From Nitrosomonas sp. (GTDB lineage Bacteria; Pseudomonadota; Gammaproteobacteria; Burkholderiales; Nitrosomonadaceae): a stretch of DNA of 64,000 nucleotides. Location: assembly GCA_020890945.1 (NCBI GenBank), contig JAJHPK010000039.1, positions 1 through 64,000 on the forward strand. The letters are read 5' to 3'. A model generated the notes under the pieces. That model saw nothing but the letters and a program-made list of their open reading frames with translations, ran no database searches and was not told where the DNA came from. Positions 10,483 to 21,939 of the stretch are shown piece after piece; position 1 is the first letter of the stretch; the number at the start of each line of letters is the position of its first letter. The position numbers and the translations under genes are program-made.

Positions 10483-10551
10483 GCTGTGCTTTTAATGTTT
10501 TAATTATTTAAATATGACGAGGAACTACTATCTCAAAGCGAATGTTCATCT

Positions 10552-11106
10552 TTACGGCGTTTCGCTGTCGAGCAACTTGATGACCTTATCTGTAATATCA
10601 ATACGTTGACTTCTATATACGGAATCTTGTAGCTGTAGAATCAAATCAAACTTTTCCGCTTCAGCTAATTTGCTAATAACGCTATTAATCCGTTCCAAAA
10701 TAATATTATATTCTTCATTTTGGCGTGCACTTAAATCTTCACGTAATTGTTTTTGTGCGCGTTGATATTTTCTGCTGAGATTAGCCAAATTTCTTTCTAG
10801 ATTTTGTCGTTCAATAAGCTCAATTGTTGAACCGTTTTTTTCGAGTTTATCTTGTAACACTCTTGCTTCTGCAGCCATTTGTTTAATTTCTTCATCGCGC
10901 GGAATAAATTCTTGATCGAGCCTTTTTTGCGACTGCAATGCAAATAAAGATTCTCTAAGAATTTTTTCAGTATGGACCACACCAATTTTAATGTCGCCAG
11001 CAAAAACGCTAGCAACGGCGAGAAAGCATATCATCAGCGTCAATACATTCGTCAGCCGCTTTAAAAACAGATTGGCGTCGCACCACTGATGATTCATTAG
11101 CCTCAC
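10552..11106 (-). CDS. skp: Periplasmic chaperone OmpH/Skp
   Basis: Periplasmic holdase that delivers unfolded outer-membrane proteins to BamA. A signal peptide (hydrophobic LTLMICFLAVASVFA, cleavage before GDIKIG) precedes a long coiled coil (QDKLEKNGSTIELIERQNLE, KYQRAQKQLREDLSARQNEE), the tentacle architecture of Skp. The exact start among the first Met residues (1 or 4) is uncertain. It sits 36 bp after bamA, its functional partner. Confidence 0.93.
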   Translation of the reverse strand: MRLMNHQWCDANLFLKRLTNVLTLMICFLAVASVFAGDIKIGVVHTEKILRESLFALQSQKRLDQEFIPRDEEIKQMAAEARVLQDKLEKNGSTIELIERQNLERNLANLSRKYQRAQKQLREDLSARQNEEYNIILERINSVISKLAEAEKFDLILQLQDSVYRSQRIDITDKVIKLLDSETP

Positions 11107-11142
11107 TCAATTCTACCTTTCGTAAACTATGCCTAACTCAGA

Positions 11143-13467
11143 TCAAAACTGTTGACCAAACATAAATTGGAATCTTTGCAAACTATCAGTAGGTGTGCTG
11201 TTCAATGGTTGTGCAATACTGACCTTCAAAGGCCCCATTGGAGAAACCCAAGTTACAGCAACCCCGGTAGAATAGCGTATAAAATTGTTTAACTCACTGA
11301 ATTGATTAAACACCGTTCCTCCGTCCAAAAACAAGCTCAATCGCAAGGAACGATCGTCTTTCATGAACGGTACTGGAAACATCAGTTCAATATTACCTAC
11401 AACCCGTTTACTGGCCCCCATTGCCAAAAGAGCGCTACTGTTAAAGACACCAGGAGTTCCCACATTTAGCTTACTAGCCTCATCGCGAGGCCCTAACGTA
11501 TTCAAATTATATCCACGTACTGAGGTATTTCCACCGGCAAAGAAATTCTTGAAAAAAGGCAGCGACTTACCGGTATATCCACCGCCATAACCCACTTCTC
11601 CATTTAACATCAAGGTAAAGTAATCGGTTATTGGAAAATACCATTTTTGGTGATAACTCACCTTATAGTAATTCAAATCACCGCCCGGAATACTGACTTC
11701 CGCAAATAAACGGTGCGTTGTGCCAGAGGTCGGCCAAATAGCGCTATCACGACGATCGCGTGCCCAACTAACAGTAAAGGGAAAGTTATTAGTCGTCGTA
11801 CCAAATTCATTGATGAAATCAATATAACGTTGTGGACTTTTTTTCGGATCAATACCGATCTTAGTATTTTCCGCAGCTAAACCAAATGAAACAATATCAT
11901 TTTCAGCAATCGGTACACCCATTCGAATTCCCACTCCGGTCGTATCCGTTTTGAATGGTACAAAAGAAGGGATATTTTTAGTATTTAAAACCCGTTTATA
12001 AATATCAAAGCCAAGACTGACACCATTTACCGTAAAATACGGATTGGTAAAAGATGCGGAATACGTTTGATTAATCTGGCCTCTTTGCACGTCTAAACTA
12101 AAAAAGTTACCCGTACCAAAAATATTGTTTTGCGATACGTTCGCATTCAACAAAATCCCTTGTCGATCCGAATACCCTGCGCCAAACATGATGGAACCCG
12201 TTGGACGCTCTTCCACTTTCACGTTGACGTCAACTTGATCTGTTTTATTGGCAACCGCAGGCGTTTCTACGTTAACACTATTGAAAAAACCCAATCGATC
12301 GATGCGCGCTTTAGACATATTAATTTTGTTCGTCGAATAATACGCACCTTCCATTTGTCGAAATTCTCGGCGAATCGCTTCATCTCTCGTTCGATCATTA
12401 CCGGTAATATTAATGCGGCGAACATAAACTCGTTTGCCCGGATCAATAAAAAAAGTAAATGCCGCCTCGCGTTTTTCGTAATCGAGTTCTGGATTGGCGT
12501 TGATGTTTGCAAAAGCATAACCATCATCACCATAACGATCGGTAATCGTTTTAATCGATTCGGTTAACTTTTGACGGGCAAATACATCGCCGGGTTTGAG
12601 CAGAATTAACTTCCGAAGTTCTTCTTCCGGAATCAATAATTCCCCCGCCACCTTAACATCTGAAACTTTATATTGAGAACCTTCTGTGACATTGACAGTG
12701 ATGTAGATATCACGCATGTCCGGCGTAATCGAAACTTGCGTCGACTCCACGTTAAATTCCAGATAGCCACGATCTAAATAGTACGATCGCAAAGTTTCCA
12801 AATCGGCTGCTAGTTTTTGTTTTGAATATTGGTCATTCTTCGTGAACCAACTGAGTAAATCAGGTTTTCGCAAAACCAATATCCCGCGCAATTCTTTATC
12901 GCTGAATTTCTCATTACCAACAAAGCTAATTTTTTTGATGCGCGCAGTACGTCCTTCGTTGATATCAAAATTGATGCCAACGCGATTGCGTTCCAAGGGG
13001 GTCGTGGTAGTGGTGATTTTTACGGCGTATTTACCACGGCTGATATATTGCCGTTTAAGTTCCTGTTCGGCTCTTTCCAATAAGGATCGGCTGAAAATCC
13101 GCGATTCCGAGATACCTGCCTGCTTTAACCCTTCTAGCAATTTATCTTTTTCAAACTCTTTCGCACCGTTAATAGCAATTTCTGCAATGGCAGGACGTTC
13201 GACAACGACCACGACCAAAATTCCACTGTCAGCTTTTAACGTGACGTCCGTAAAGAAACCGGTTCCATAAAGCGCTTTAATGGCTTCGTTAGTTTTTTCT
13301 TCGTCTAGGATATCGCCAACCTTGATAGGCAAATAACCAAACACCGTTCCTGCTTCGGTACGTTGCAAACCTTCAACGCGAATATCTTTGACGATGAATG
13401 GTTCACTCGCCCAACTTAAAACCACATAGAAAAAACCTATGAATGCAAGAAAATACCGGAATTTCAT
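11143..13467 (-). CDS. bamA: Outer-membrane protein assembly factor BamA
   Basis: Core of the BAM machine that inserts beta-barrels into the outer membrane. The 774 residues comprise a signal peptide (MKFRYFLAFIGFFYVVLSWA), five POTRA repeats (first one FIVKDIRVEGLQRTEAGTVF, to about residue 425) and a 16-strand barrel containing the VRGYNLNTLGPRDE loop and ending in a C-terminal beta-signal FQFMFGQQF. Three bases separate it from rseP. Confidence 0.98.
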   Translation of the reverse strand: MKFRYFLAFIGFFYVVLSWASEPFIVKDIRVEGLQRTEAGTVFGYLPIKVGDILDEEKTNEAIKALYGTGFFTDVTLKADSGILVVVVVERPAIAEIAINGAKEFEKDKLLEGLKQAGISESRIFSRSLLERAEQELKRQYISRGKYAVKITTTTTPLERNRVGINFDINEGRTARIKKISFVGNEKFSDKELRGILVLRKPDLLSWFTKNDQYSKQKLAADLETLRSYYLDRGYLEFNVESTQVSITPDMRDIYITVNVTEGSQYKVSDVKVAGELLIPEEELRKLILLKPGDVFARQKLTESIKTITDRYGDDGYAFANINANPELDYEKREAAFTFFIDPGKRVYVRRINITGNDRTRDEAIRREFRQMEGAYYSTNKINMSKARIDRLGFFNSVNVETPAVANKTDQVDVNVKVEERPTGSIMFGAGYSDRQGILLNANVSQNNIFGTGNFFSLDVQRGQINQTYSASFTNPYFTVNGVSLGFDIYKRVLNTKNIPSFVPFKTDTTGVGIRMGVPIAENDIVSFGLAAENTKIGIDPKKSPQRYIDFINEFGTTTNNFPFTVSWARDRRDSAIWPTSGTTHRLFAEVSIPGGDLNYYKVSYHQKWYFPITDYFTLMLNGEVGYGGGYTGKSLPFFKNFFAGGNTSVRGYNLNTLGPRDEASKLNVGTPGVFNSSALLAMGASKRVVGNIELMFPVPFMKDDRSLRLSLFLDGGTVFNQFSELNNFIRYSTGVAVTWVSPMGPLKVSIAQPLNSTPTDSLQRFQFMFGQQF

Positions 13468-13470
13468 TAT

Positions 13471-14838
13471 CTAACCAGAGATAAGCCGATTAATATCATT
13501 GTATATGGCAAAAATCATTAATGTGAGCAACAAGCTTAAACCTATTTTTTGACCCAATATCATCACGTTGTCCGATAACGGAGAACCGCGGATTATCTCG
13601 AACATATAGTACATTAAATGCCCTCCATCCAATACAGGAATCGGTAGCAAATTAAGTACCGCGATGCTAACGCTAATTAATGCCAAAAATGCCAGGTAAG
13701 AAACCAACCCCATTTGTGCCGATTGGCCCGCATAATCTGCGATCGATATCGGTCCACTGATATTCTTCCAAGACACATCACCAGTAATCATTTTTCCCAG
13801 CATACGAAAAGTAAGCTGCGTGGTTTCCCAAGTTTTTTGCAAGGCTTTTGAAAACGCCTGAAGGGGTGAGTAAGTAACCTTAACGAGAATTTTTTGAAAC
13901 TCAGCTTGATTGATACGTGGCGCTATACCCACTTTACCAATTTGCTTTCCTTTTTCGGTCGATGTTTCGGGTGTAATGGAAAGCGTAATCACTTGATCAC
14001 CACGCAAAACATCGAGCTCGAGTAATTGCCCCGGATTATTACGAATCTGCTGTACCAAATCCATCCAGCTATTAAGCTCAGTACCATTCACCGCCAAAAC
14101 TTCATCCCCAACCGATAAGCCTGCATAATATCCAACACTGTCTGGCACTACTTGATCAATAATAGGTTTCACGATAGGTTGAAAACTGGTGAAACCTATT
14201 ATGCTAGAAAAATTTTCATTTAACTTATCCGGATCAATGTTACTAAAATCCAACCGCCGCCAATTGACTTGGCCTTTGTCGTTAATCGTTTCGACGTTAA
14301 CTTTATCTGATTGATCAATCGCATAGCGCAACAATTCCCAGCGAGCGTCTTGCCAACTTTCAACCGGTTCGTTATTGATCCGCACAATCATTTCACCAGC
14401 TTCAAACTGTGCTCGCGCTGCCGGGGTTCCTGGTTCAACTGGACCCAGTATCGGCTTCATATCATTGACACCCAGTACAAACAACAACCAATACAACACA
14501 ATTGCTAGCAAAAAATTGGCAATAGGACCAGCGGCAACAATGGCAAATCGACGCCAAACGGATTGACGGTTAAAGGAACGTGATAATTCTTCAGGAGCAA
14601 CCTTTCCTTCGTTTTCGTCGAGCATTTTGACGTAACCACCCAGGGGAATCGCCGCAATGATCCATTCTGTCTGGTCTTTTCCTAATCGTTTGCGAAAAAG
14701 TGGTTGACCAAAACCAATACTAAAACGCAGCACTTTGACACCATTCCAACGCGCAACGAGATAATGACCGAACTCATGAAAAGTGATCAGCACTCCCAAT
14801 GCGACAACAAAAGAAAGAATCGTGTAACCTATTGACAT
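13471..14838 (-). CDS. rseP: Site-2 metalloprotease RseP
   Basis: Inner-membrane intramembrane zinc protease of the envelope-stress (sigma-E) pathway. HEFGH at residues 21-25 binds zinc, and NLLPIPVLDGGHL near residue 400 supplies the third ligand. Between them are two PDZ domains (MKPILGPVEPGTPAARA and VVPDSVGYYAGLSVGDEV). The 455-residue length is normal. It lies between dxr and bamA in the classical order. Confidence 0.97.
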   Translation of the reverse strand: MSIGYTILSFVVALGVLITFHEFGHYLVARWNGVKVLRFSIGFGQPLFRKRLGKDQTEWIIAAIPLGGYVKMLDENEGKVAPEELSRSFNRQSVWRRFAIVAAGPIANFLLAIVLYWLLFVLGVNDMKPILGPVEPGTPAARAQFEAGEMIVRINNEPVESWQDARWELLRYAIDQSDKVNVETINDKGQVNWRRLDFSNIDPDKLNENFSSIIGFTSFQPIVKPIIDQVVPDSVGYYAGLSVGDEVLAVNGTELNSWMDLVQQIRNNPGQLLELDVLRGDQVITLSITPETSTEKGKQIGKVGIAPRINQAEFQKILVKVTYSPLQAFSKALQKTWETTQLTFRMLGKMITGDVSWKNISGPISIADYAGQSAQMGLVSYLAFLALISVSIAVLNLLPIPVLDGGHLMYYMFEIIRGSPLSDNVMILGQKIGLSLLLTLMIFAIYNDINRLISG

Positions 14839-14940
14839 ATCATATTAAATTCGTACACAGCAGAAAGAACTCATCAAATTCGCTACCCTATTGAAGCCAG
14901 AATAAAAGGGATGCGAGATACTATCATTAAATGAAGCCAA

Positions 14941-16164
14941 TTAATTACTGGATGAATAACTTAGTTCCCCATGATGGTGATTATGCCGCTGCAACCATTC
15001 TTTTGCCACTAAACGCGTATGCGCATCGGTTGCTAACACATCGGCAAGCGTCGCAATTGATTCACAAGCAACATGCTGTAACGCATGCTCAATCATCGCC
15101 GGAATAGCGGTGAATTTCATTTGACCGTTAAGAAACGACTCTACAGCCACTTCATTGGCGGCATTTAATACCGTCGGCATATTGTTACCCAGTTTTAAGG
15201 CTTCATAAGATAGTCTTAAACATACAAATTTATTGAAATCCGGTTCTTCAAAATCAAGATGCGCTACCTTAAACATATCTAAAGCAGGCACTCCGCTCTC
15301 AATCCGTTCTGGATATCCCATTGCATGTGCGATCGGTGTCCGCATATCGGGATTACCCAATTGAGCGACAACGGACCCATCCACATAAGACACCATCGAA
15401 TGAATGACACTTTGCGGGTGAATGACTACTTGGATTTTTTCTGCTGGTGCGTTAAATAACCAATGTGCTTCAATGACTTCCAAACCTTTATTCATCATAG
15501 TCGCAGAATCGACGGAAATTTTTCGCCCCATATCCCAGTTTGGATGCGCGCAGGCTTGTTCAGGTGTAACGCTGTCTAAAGCTGATAATGGCGTTTTACG
15601 AAAAGGCCCACCCGATGCCGTCAACAATATTTTATTAATGCCAGAAACTTTTAAATCACCATTAAAATTCGCTGGCAATGATTGATAAATCGCATTGTGC
15701 TCACTATCAATTGGCAACAAAGTAGCATGGTGCTGTTTGACCAAATCCATAAATATGCGCCCTGCCATTACCAACGTTTCTTTATTGGCTAGCAACACTA
15801 ACTTTCCTGCTTCGGCTGCGGCAAAAGTCGGACGAATTCCAGCAGCACCGACTATAGCCGCCATTACTGCATCCACCTCGGGAAGAGAAGCAACCTTCTC
15901 TAAGGATTCTACACCCGATAACACGTCGGTATTTATTCCACCTGCGGATATTTTTAATGCTAATTGCTCTGCGCTTGCAGCATCGAGCATCACGGCATAG
16001 CGTGGTTTAAATCGCTGACATTGCTCTAGCATCTTTGCAACATTATTATTCGCCGTTAATGCAAAAGCTTGAAATCGATCTGGGTGACGTGCGATCACAT
16101 CCAGTGTACTTTCACCGATACTTCCAGTAGAACCCAGAATGGTGATTTGCCGAATATTGTTCAT
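14941..16164 (-). CDS. dxr: 1-deoxy-D-xylulose 5-phosphate reductoisomerase
   Basis: Second enzyme of the MEP isoprenoid pathway, making 2-C-methyl-D-erythritol 4-phosphate with NADPH. The N-terminal Rossmann motif [18 protein letters not shown], the active-site segment [13 protein letters not shown] and the [27 protein letters not shown] core (quoted only in part) are intact in 407 residues. Its ATG overlaps the cdsA stop by four bases, indicating translational coupling. Confidence 0.98.
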   Translation of the reverse strand: MNNIRQITILGSTGSIGESTLDVIARHPDRFQAFALTANNNVAKMLEQCQRFKPRYAVMLDAASAEQLALKISAGGINTDVLSGVESLEKVASLPEVDAVMAAIVGAAGIRPTFAAAEAGKLVLLANKETLVMAGRIFMDLVKQHHATLLPIDSEHNAIYQSLPANFNGDLKVSGINKILLTASGGPFRKTPLSALDSVTPEQACAHPNWDMGRKISVDSATMMNKGLEVIEAHWLFNAPAEKIQVVIHPQSVIHSMVSYVDGSVVAQLGNPDMRTPIAHAMGYPERIESGVPALDMFKVAHLDFEEPDFNKFVCLRLSYEALKLGNNMPTVLNAANEVAVESFLNGQMKFTAIPAMIEHALQHVACESIATLADVLATDAHTRLVAKEWLQRHNHHHGELSYSSSN

Positions 16165-16985
16165 AGTGCTGATGAGTAAAAAATAAGTATGGCCAAGATA
16201 GCGAATGGCAGTGAGGAAGTTAATGCATCGATGCGATCCAATATTCCACCGTGTCCAGGCAATATATTGCCGCTATCTTTCACGCCTGCCTGGCGTTTTA
16301 ATAATGATTCGTATAAGTCGCCAAGAATACCTAACGCCGTCATCACAACTAACATAGGTACTAGCATGATCAAAAGACTTTCTTTCTCCATGCTAATAGC
16401 GCACGCAAAACCATAGACTGTTACTGCAACCACTGCACCAGCAACGCCTTCCCAAGTTTTGTTCGGACTGATTTCAGGTGCAAGTTTATTTTTGCCTAGT
16501 GAACGACCGGTAAAATAGGCTGCCGTATCAGAAATCCAAATGACACTCATCGTTGCCAATAATAATATTGGACTGATAGTGCGTAATTGATACAGCGCAA
16601 GACAGGTTGGCAACAGCACAATCCATCCGACTAACATCCAGACAACAGGGGATTGGACAGAAAATCCCTTACGTAGGTAAAACGGTACCGCAATTACCCA
16701 AAACAATACAGAAATTCCATACACTACTACAAAATCCAACGAATAAACATCTAGTTTCAAGGATTCCCGCAATTGAATCAGTAACTCACTTCCTAATAAC
16801 AGTGTTAGGAACATAAAAACAATGGTATTTCTTACGGAAAACTTAGCCAATTTACTCCATTCACGCGCGCCAATTACTGTCAATGCCAGCATCAAAGCTG
16901 CCCAAAAAATATCTTGGAAATAAAACACTGCAAGCAAAAACAAAGGCAATATAACGATAACAGTCAGTACACGCGTTTTCAACAT
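16161..16985 (-). CDS. cdsA: Phosphatidate cytidylyltransferase
   Basis: Makes CDP-diacylglycerol from phosphatidic acid and CTP in the inner membrane. The 274-residue polytopic protein carries the CdsA signature [18 protein letters not shown] followed by [14 protein letters not shown]. Overlaps dxr by four bases and starts 11 bp after uppS ends. Confidence 0.97.
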   Translation of the reverse strand: MLKTRVLTVIVILPLFLLAVFYFQDIFWAALMLALTVIGAREWSKLAKFSVRNTIVFMFLTLLLGSELLIQLRESLKLDVYSLDFVVVYGISVLFWVIAVPFYLRKGFSVQSPVVWMLVGWIVLLPTCLALYQLRTISPILLLATMSVIWISDTAAYFTGRSLGKNKLAPEISPNKTWEGVAGAVVAVTVYGFACAISMEKESLLIMLVPMLVVMTALGILGDLYESLLKRQAGVKDSGNILPGHGGILDRIDALTSSLPFAILAILIFYSSAL

Positions 16986-16996
16986 GAAGCTTATGA

Positions 16997-17773
16997 CTAT
17001 CCTTCTGTAGGAACGACAACTTGCAACTGTTCACTGGTACGCCCAAAACGCCGCTCACGTTTTTGATAGGACTGAATGGCATGATCCAATTCTTGCGCAT
17101 TGAAATCAGGCCATAAAGTATCGGTGAAATATAATTCCGTATAGGCCAGTTGCCACAATAAAAAATTACTGATACGACACTCTCCACCGGTTCGAATGAA
17201 TAAATCCGGTTCGGGGGCATAGTTTAATGCGAGATATTGAGATAAATCCTCTTCTTCAAAATCGAATGATTCAAGAGCTGATCCATTTGATTGAGCCATC
17301 AATTTGCGGATAGCCTGCATGATATCCCAGCGACCACCATAATTAGCAGCCACAGTAAAGACTAAACGGGTATTTTGTGACGTTAAGTGCTGACCTCTTT
17401 GGATTGCTTGTACAATTCCAGCATCAAATTTTGACAAATCGCCTACCACTTTGAAGCAAATACCATTTTCATGAAGCTTATTGATTTCATGCTCTAATGC
17501 ATTCGCAAAAAGCTGCATCAAAAAAGAAATTTCATCGGTAGGCCGACGCCAATTTTCACTACTAAAAGCAAAAACAGTGAGATAAGAAACGTTGCGTTCT
17601 ATGCAAGCTTTGATCACACTACGAACCGTTTCAACCCCTTGTCGATGACCCGCTACTCGAGGCATAAACCGATTCCTAGCCCACCGGCCATTTCCATCCA
17701 TAATAATTGCGATATGACGAGGAATTGACTCTGCGTCCGGAATTTCTCGAGTCGAGCTGGCACGCTGCTGCAT
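16997..17773 (-). CDS. uppS: Undecaprenyl diphosphate synthase
   Basis: cis-Prenyltransferase producing the C55 carrier for peptidoglycan and surface glycans. Motifs AIIMDGNGRWARNR, TVFAFSSENWRRP and EPDLFIRTGGECRISNFL are complete in 258 residues. One base separates it from frr. It is in the usual frr-uppS-cdsA-dxr order. Confidence 0.98.
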   Translation of the reverse strand: MQQRASSTREIPDAESIPRHIAIIMDGNGRWARNRFMPRVAGHRQGVETVRSVIKACIERNVSYLTVFAFSSENWRRPTDEISFLMQLFANALEHEINKLHENGICFKVVGDLSKFDAGIVQAIQRGQHLTSQNTRLVFTVAANYGGRWDIMQAIRKLMAQSNGSALESFDFEEEDLSQYLALNYAPEPDLFIRTGGECRISNFLLWQLAYTELYFTDTLWPDFNAQELDHAIQSYQKRERRFGRTSEQLQVVVPTEG

Positions 17774-17774
17774 A

Positions 17775-18332
17775 TCAGACAGCCATTAATTCAGCTTCTT
17801 TAACTTGCAGTACTTTTTCTATTTCATTGATATAACGATCAGTCAGTTTCTGAATATCATCTTGGCCACGACGTTCATCATCTTCTGATATTTGCTTATT
17901 TTTTAATAACTCTTTGAGGTGGGCATTGGCATCACGGCGGATATTACGCGTTGCAACTCTTACACCTTCTGCTTCATGCTTAACCACTTTAATCAAATCT
18001 CGACGACGTTCTTCGGTAAGTGCCGGCATGGGAACACGTATTGTTTCTCCGACTACCATAGGATTGAGCCCAAGATCAGATTCACGAATTGCTTTTTCGA
18101 TCACATTAGCCATTTTTTTCTCCCAGGGAACGACACCAATCGTACGCGCATCAATGAGATTAATATTAGCCACTTGATTAATCGGCGTTGGAGAGCCATA
18201 GTAGTCAACTGTGACATGATCTAAAAATCCCGTATGCGCCCGCCCGCTTCTGATTTTACCTAAATCAACTTTGAGGGCTTCCAAGCTCTTCTGCATTTTC
18301 TGTTCTGCAGATTTCTTTACATCACCAATCAT
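17775..18332 (-). CDS. frr: Ribosome recycling factor
   Basis: Splits post-termination ribosomes with EF-G. The 185-residue protein contains [20 protein letters not shown] and the [20 protein letters not shown] region, all typical of RRF. It lies 65 bp downstream of pyrH and is nearly contiguous with uppS. Confidence 0.98.
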   Translation of the reverse strand: MIGDVKKSAEQKMQKSLEALKVDLGKIRSGRAHTGFLDHVTVDYYGSPTPINQVANINLIDARTIGVVPWEKKMANVIEKAIRESDLGLNPMVVGETIRVPMPALTEERRRDLIKVVKHEAEGVRVATRNIRRDANAHLKELLKNKQISEDDERRGQDDIQKLTDRYINEIEKVLQVKEAELMAV

Positions 18333-18397
18333 AACATTACCTATCCCTTCCTAAGCGATGTTTAAAGAGATCAAAATTGTATGTCAACATTAAAAGA

Positions 18398-19114
18398 TCA
18401 AACAGTCACGAAAGTTCCTTCGTCTTCCCCCACAACAATGCGTTTCAGTGCACCTGCTTTAAAAATACTGAACACATTTAAGGGCATTTTCTGATCTCGA
18501 CATAACGTCAAAGCGGTCGCATCCATTACTTGTAAATTTTTAGTAATCGCATCATCGAATGATAATTTTTGAAAACGGGTAGCATCGGGATTTAATTTGG
18601 GATCACTGGTATAAATGCCATCGACTTTGGTCGCTTTCAGCATGATATCAACATTCATTTCCATACTGCGTAAAGCAGCTGCCGTATCCGTAGTAAAAAA
18701 CGGGTTACCTGTTCCTGCAGCAAAAATGACGACCTTTTTATCGCTTAAATGGCGTATAGCACGAGCTCTAATGTAAGGTTCCACCACTTGATCGATACGT
18801 AAAGCAGATTGAATGCGAGGAACCAATCCGATAGCTTTCATCGCATCCTGAAGCGCCAAAGCATTCATAACGGTAGCCAACATCCCCATGTAATCTGCGG
18901 TAACACGCTCTAAAGCGTCATTTGCCGATTTCATGCCACGAAAAATATTGCCCCCACCGACGACAATCGCAATTTCAACACCTAATTTACTGACTTCCTC
19001 TATTTCTAATACAATTCGTCTCATCACGGCTTGGTTAATGCCATACTGATCTTCACCCATTAATGCCTCGCCCGACAACTTCAACAAAATGCGCTTATAA
19101 ATGGCTGTAGTCAT
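18398..19114 (-). CDS. pyrH: UMP kinase
   Basis: Phosphorylates UMP to UDP. The 238-residue amino-acid-kinase fold protein shows [34 protein letters not shown] and [18 protein letters not shown]. Located between tsf and frr, the canonical place. Confidence 0.98.
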   Translation of the reverse strand: MTTAIYKRILLKLSGEALMGEDQYGINQAVMRRIVLEIEEVSKLGVEIAIVVGGGNIFRGMKSANDALERVTADYMGMLATVMNALALQDAMKAIGLVPRIQSALRIDQVVEPYIRARAIRHLSDKKVVIFAAGTGNPFFTTDTAAALRSMEMNVDIMLKATKVDGIYTSDPKLNPDATRFQKLSFDDAITKNLQVMDATALTLCRDQKMPLNVFSIFKAGALKRIVVGEDEGTFVTV

Positions 19115-19142
19115 TGATGATATTAATAAGAATTAGAAAGTA

Positions 19143-20030
19143 TTATTTAGCTTGACCCATTTGCGCTTTGACTTCTTCAGCGAAATTTTCTGTTTTTTTC
19201 TCGATTCCCTCACCGACTACAAACATAGTAAAGGCATTTGCTTTGGCTCCTTTTTTAGCCAATAGCTTTTCAACCGTTTGCTCAGGATCTTTAACAAAAG
19301 GCTGACCCAGTAAAGTAATTTCCGCCAAATACTTAGTGATTCGGCCTTCCACCATTTTCTCGATAATATTGGCAGGCTTGCCACTTTCAGCAGCTTGCGC
19401 AGTAAAAATTTGACGTTCGTGAGCCAGAATATCGGCTGCCACTTGCTCTTTTGAAACACAAATCGGTTTACTTGCGGCAATATGCATCGCCAAATCTTTA
19501 CCTAATGTTTCATCGCCTCCGGTGTAATCGATGATGACACCGATTCTGGTCCCATGCAAATAAGATGCCAACCGCCCTTCAGTTTCATGCCGTCCAATAC
19601 GACGAATGCTAATATTCTCACCTAATTTCATTACCAAGGCTTTACGAACAGCCTCTACATTTTCACTAGCATTCGATAACAACGATTCCGTTAATGCTGC
19701 GACATCGGTAAGCTTTTTTGTGGCTGCCAATTCCGCCAAGTTTTTCGCAAATTGAATGAAATCCTCATTTCTTGCCACGAAATCAGTTTCGCAATTAACT
19801 TCAACCAATGCACCACATTTACCATCTGCCGCCACATACGCACCGATGACTCCTTCTGCAGCAATGCGCCCAGCAGCTTTACTGGCTTTAGAACCACTTT
19901 TTATCCGCAATAGATCTTCAGCGGCTTTCATATCACCATTGGTTTCCGCCAAGGCTCTTTTACACTCCATCATGCCAAGGCCAGTCATTTCCCGCAGTTC
20001 TTTCACCATGCTTGCGGATACGTCTACCAT
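19143..20030 (-). CDS. tsf: Elongation factor Ts
   Basis: Guanine-nucleotide exchange factor for EF-Tu. The 295-residue protein begins with a UBA-like domain ([20 protein letters not shown]) and contains the EF-Tu-contacting core with [17 protein letters not shown]. It follows rpsB by 46 bp and is co-transcribed with it in most bacteria. Confidence 0.98.
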   Translation of the reverse strand: MVDVSASMVKELREMTGLGMMECKRALAETNGDMKAAEDLLRIKSGSKASKAAGRIAAEGVIGAYVAADGKCGALVEVNCETDFVARNEDFIQFAKNLAELAATKKLTDVAALTESLLSNASENVEAVRKALVMKLGENISIRRIGRHETEGRLASYLHGTRIGVIIDYTGGDETLGKDLAMHIAASKPICVSKEQVAADILAHERQIFTAQAAESGKPANIIEKMVEGRITKYLAEITLLGQPFVKDPEQTVEKLLAKKGAKANAFTMFVVGEGIEKKTENFAEEVKAQMGQAK

Positions 20031-20076
20031 ATTTACTCCAATGCTATCTATAGGTTATGTATTTAATCTTTTGTTT

Positions 20077-20808
20077 TTATAAGGATTCTTCTGCTTCTTC
20101 AGAGACCATATCTACAATTTCTTGAATAGACTGATTACGGCCCTCTAAAATGGCATCTGCTACGCCGCGTGCATATAGGCGGATAGCGCGACTCGAATCG
20201 TCATTTCCTGGAATAACAAAATCTAATCCTTCTGGATTATGATTTGTATCAACTACGCCGATGACTGGAATATTCAATTTCCTCGCTTCGGTAATAGCAC
20301 CTTTTTGATAACCTACATCAATAACAAATAAAGCGTCTGGCAATGTTTTCATGTCCTTAATACCGCCTAGACTGATATTCAACTTGTCCAACTCTCTTTG
20401 CATGTCCAGAGCTTCTTTTTTGACAAGTCGATCAAAAGTACCATCTTGAAACATGATTTCCATATCCTGCAAGCGCTTGATCGATTGTTTGATCGTTTTA
20501 AAATTAGTCAACATACCACCAAGCCACCGCTGATCAACGTATGGCGCTCCACAACGGATCGCTTCTTCACGGACAATATCACGGGCTTGCTTCTTGGTGC
20601 CAACAAATAAAATTACCCCTTTATTGGATGAAAGTTGGCGCACGTATTTCATGGCCTCCTGATACATCACCAGAGTATTTTCTAAATTTATAATATGAAT
20701 TTTGTTGCGATGACCAAAAATGTAAGGGGCCATCTTGGGATTCCAGAAGCGCGTTTGATGTCCAAAATGAACACCAGCTTCTAGCATTTGCCGCATTGTT
20801 ACAGACAT
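20077..20808 (-). CDS. rpsB: 30S ribosomal protein S2
   Basis: The 243-residue start [20 protein letters not shown] is chosen over a 13-residue extension because the ribosome site AGGAGA lies just before it and because S2 normally begins this way. Conserved [15 protein letters not shown] and [12 protein letters not shown] are present. First gene of the rpsB-tsf pair. The leader of about 130 nt from the predicted promoter is long enough for the S2-mediated feedback known in other proteobacteria, but I cannot fold it confidently. Confidence 0.98.
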   Translation of the reverse strand: MSVTMRQMLEAGVHFGHQTRFWNPKMAPYIFGHRNKIHIINLENTLVMYQEAMKYVRQLSSNKGVILFVGTKKQARDIVREEAIRCGAPYVDQRWLGGMLTNFKTIKQSIKRLQDMEIMFQDGTFDRLVKKEALDMQRELDKLNISLGGIKDMKTLPDALFVIDVGYQKGAITEARKLNIPVIGVVDTNHNPEGLDFVIPGNDDSSRAIRLYARGVADAILEGRNQSIQEIVDMVSEEAEESL

Positions 20809-20948
20809 AGATTCTCCTATTGGATTGAGCCTCCACTCTTTACACAATTAGAACTGTAATATCGAGTGTGTGAATTTAATTTAATTACTGAGAAGTGTTA
20901 CGCAGTTCCAAAAACCTGCATGCTCGCTCGCAATTAAATTATCTGTGG

Positions 20949-20976
20949 ATTATAGCATTTTCGAATACTTACTCAA
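20949..20976 (-). promoter_or_regulatory. rpsB: Probable promoter of rpsB-tsf
   Basis: On the minus strand TTGAGT (20976-20971), a 16-base spacer and a perfect TATAAT (20954-20949) precede rpsB by about 140 bp. The hexamers match the sigma-70 consensus well. An IS5-type relic begins only 26 bp upstream. Confidence 0.7.
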
Positions 20977-21001
20977 GTAACATCAAGAATTAGCTGGATT
21001 T

Positions 21002-21739
21002 TGTTAACACTATCTAAGTGTTTCAACGATAAGAGTGAAATAGATGAATGAGAAGAAGATGACATCCAATTTATCGAATCTGGAGAATATTCAACAAAAT
21101 TCCTTGAATTTACGAAATAATCTTTCTATTTCATTGTTTTTTTTATACATGTTACGATCATATCCCCATGGCTCCAATACAAGCCGTCTGGTTTGATTAC
21201 CTTCATCAGCACGATCCACCAGCAGATGAGTAGGTGAAGAGACGAGTGTCCAAGAGCTAACAGCAGTTTTCTCTCTTCCGGTGCATCATTTGCATGCCCC
21301 GGGATAGGGCAAAAATTATGACTATTCTGATATTTGCGGCAACCAAATAAATTTTAATGGCCCGGTCGCCTCTGGATTTACCGATAGATTGTGGGCCGCT
21401 TTTTTAATACGCCAGTACAATCAGGATTCCCTTTGATGCTGGTGTGCTATCTATCGAAACGGTCTCAATTTTGACGCGAATAATTTGTTGTTGACGCAAC
21501 CGCTCAAAAGCTTTTTGAAGTACGTCATTTTTCGCCCATCGATTCACTCGGGTGTAAATGGAATGCCAATTGCCAAAGCGTTTCGGTAGCCTACACCACA
21601 TGCAAACATGCTCGCAAGCATACAGAATAGCATTGAGTACTTTGTAGATTGGAATCACTGGCGAAACATGTAGTGTTTGATCTGTTGATATTGAGTTTCG
21701 GTGATTTTCATCATCATATTATATCAAATAGTGTTAACA
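21002..21739 (-). mobile_element. Degenerate IS5-family element with terminal inverted repeats
   Basis: TGTTAACACTAT at 21002-21013 is repeated in inverted orientation at 21728-21739. Between them the minus strand encodes pieces of an IS5-family transposase in several frames: KITETQYQQIKHYMF (start, near 21710), LNAILYACEHVCMWCRLPKR and FGNWHSIYTRVNRWAKND (from 21635), PQSIGKSRGDRAIKIYLVAA (about 21390-21330) and NEIERLFRKFKEF with FSRFDKLDVIFF (about 21110-21050). Stops and frameshifts make it inactive. About 738 bp, shorter than intact relatives of roughly 830 bp. Confidence 0.85.
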
Positions 21740-21939
21740 GAACATAAATTCAAGTTGGGGTAAAATAACATAGCATTATTGATATTTTTGTTCGATATCA
21801 GCATTTTTTGTTATCTTCTGTTGACTTGAATCAATGACTAAGCAAGTGTTTATCGACAAGCTATTTGCAGAAAAACACGGACGTAACAATCAATTTTTTT
21901 AGCAACTGCAGATTATTAAATGTAAGGAAACGTATTGTG

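Noticed and set aside
20848..20948. S2-binding leader RNA motif upstream of rpsB
   Set aside because: The leader length fits autoregulation, but I could not identify the conserved pairing by eye, so it is mentioned only in the rpsB entry.
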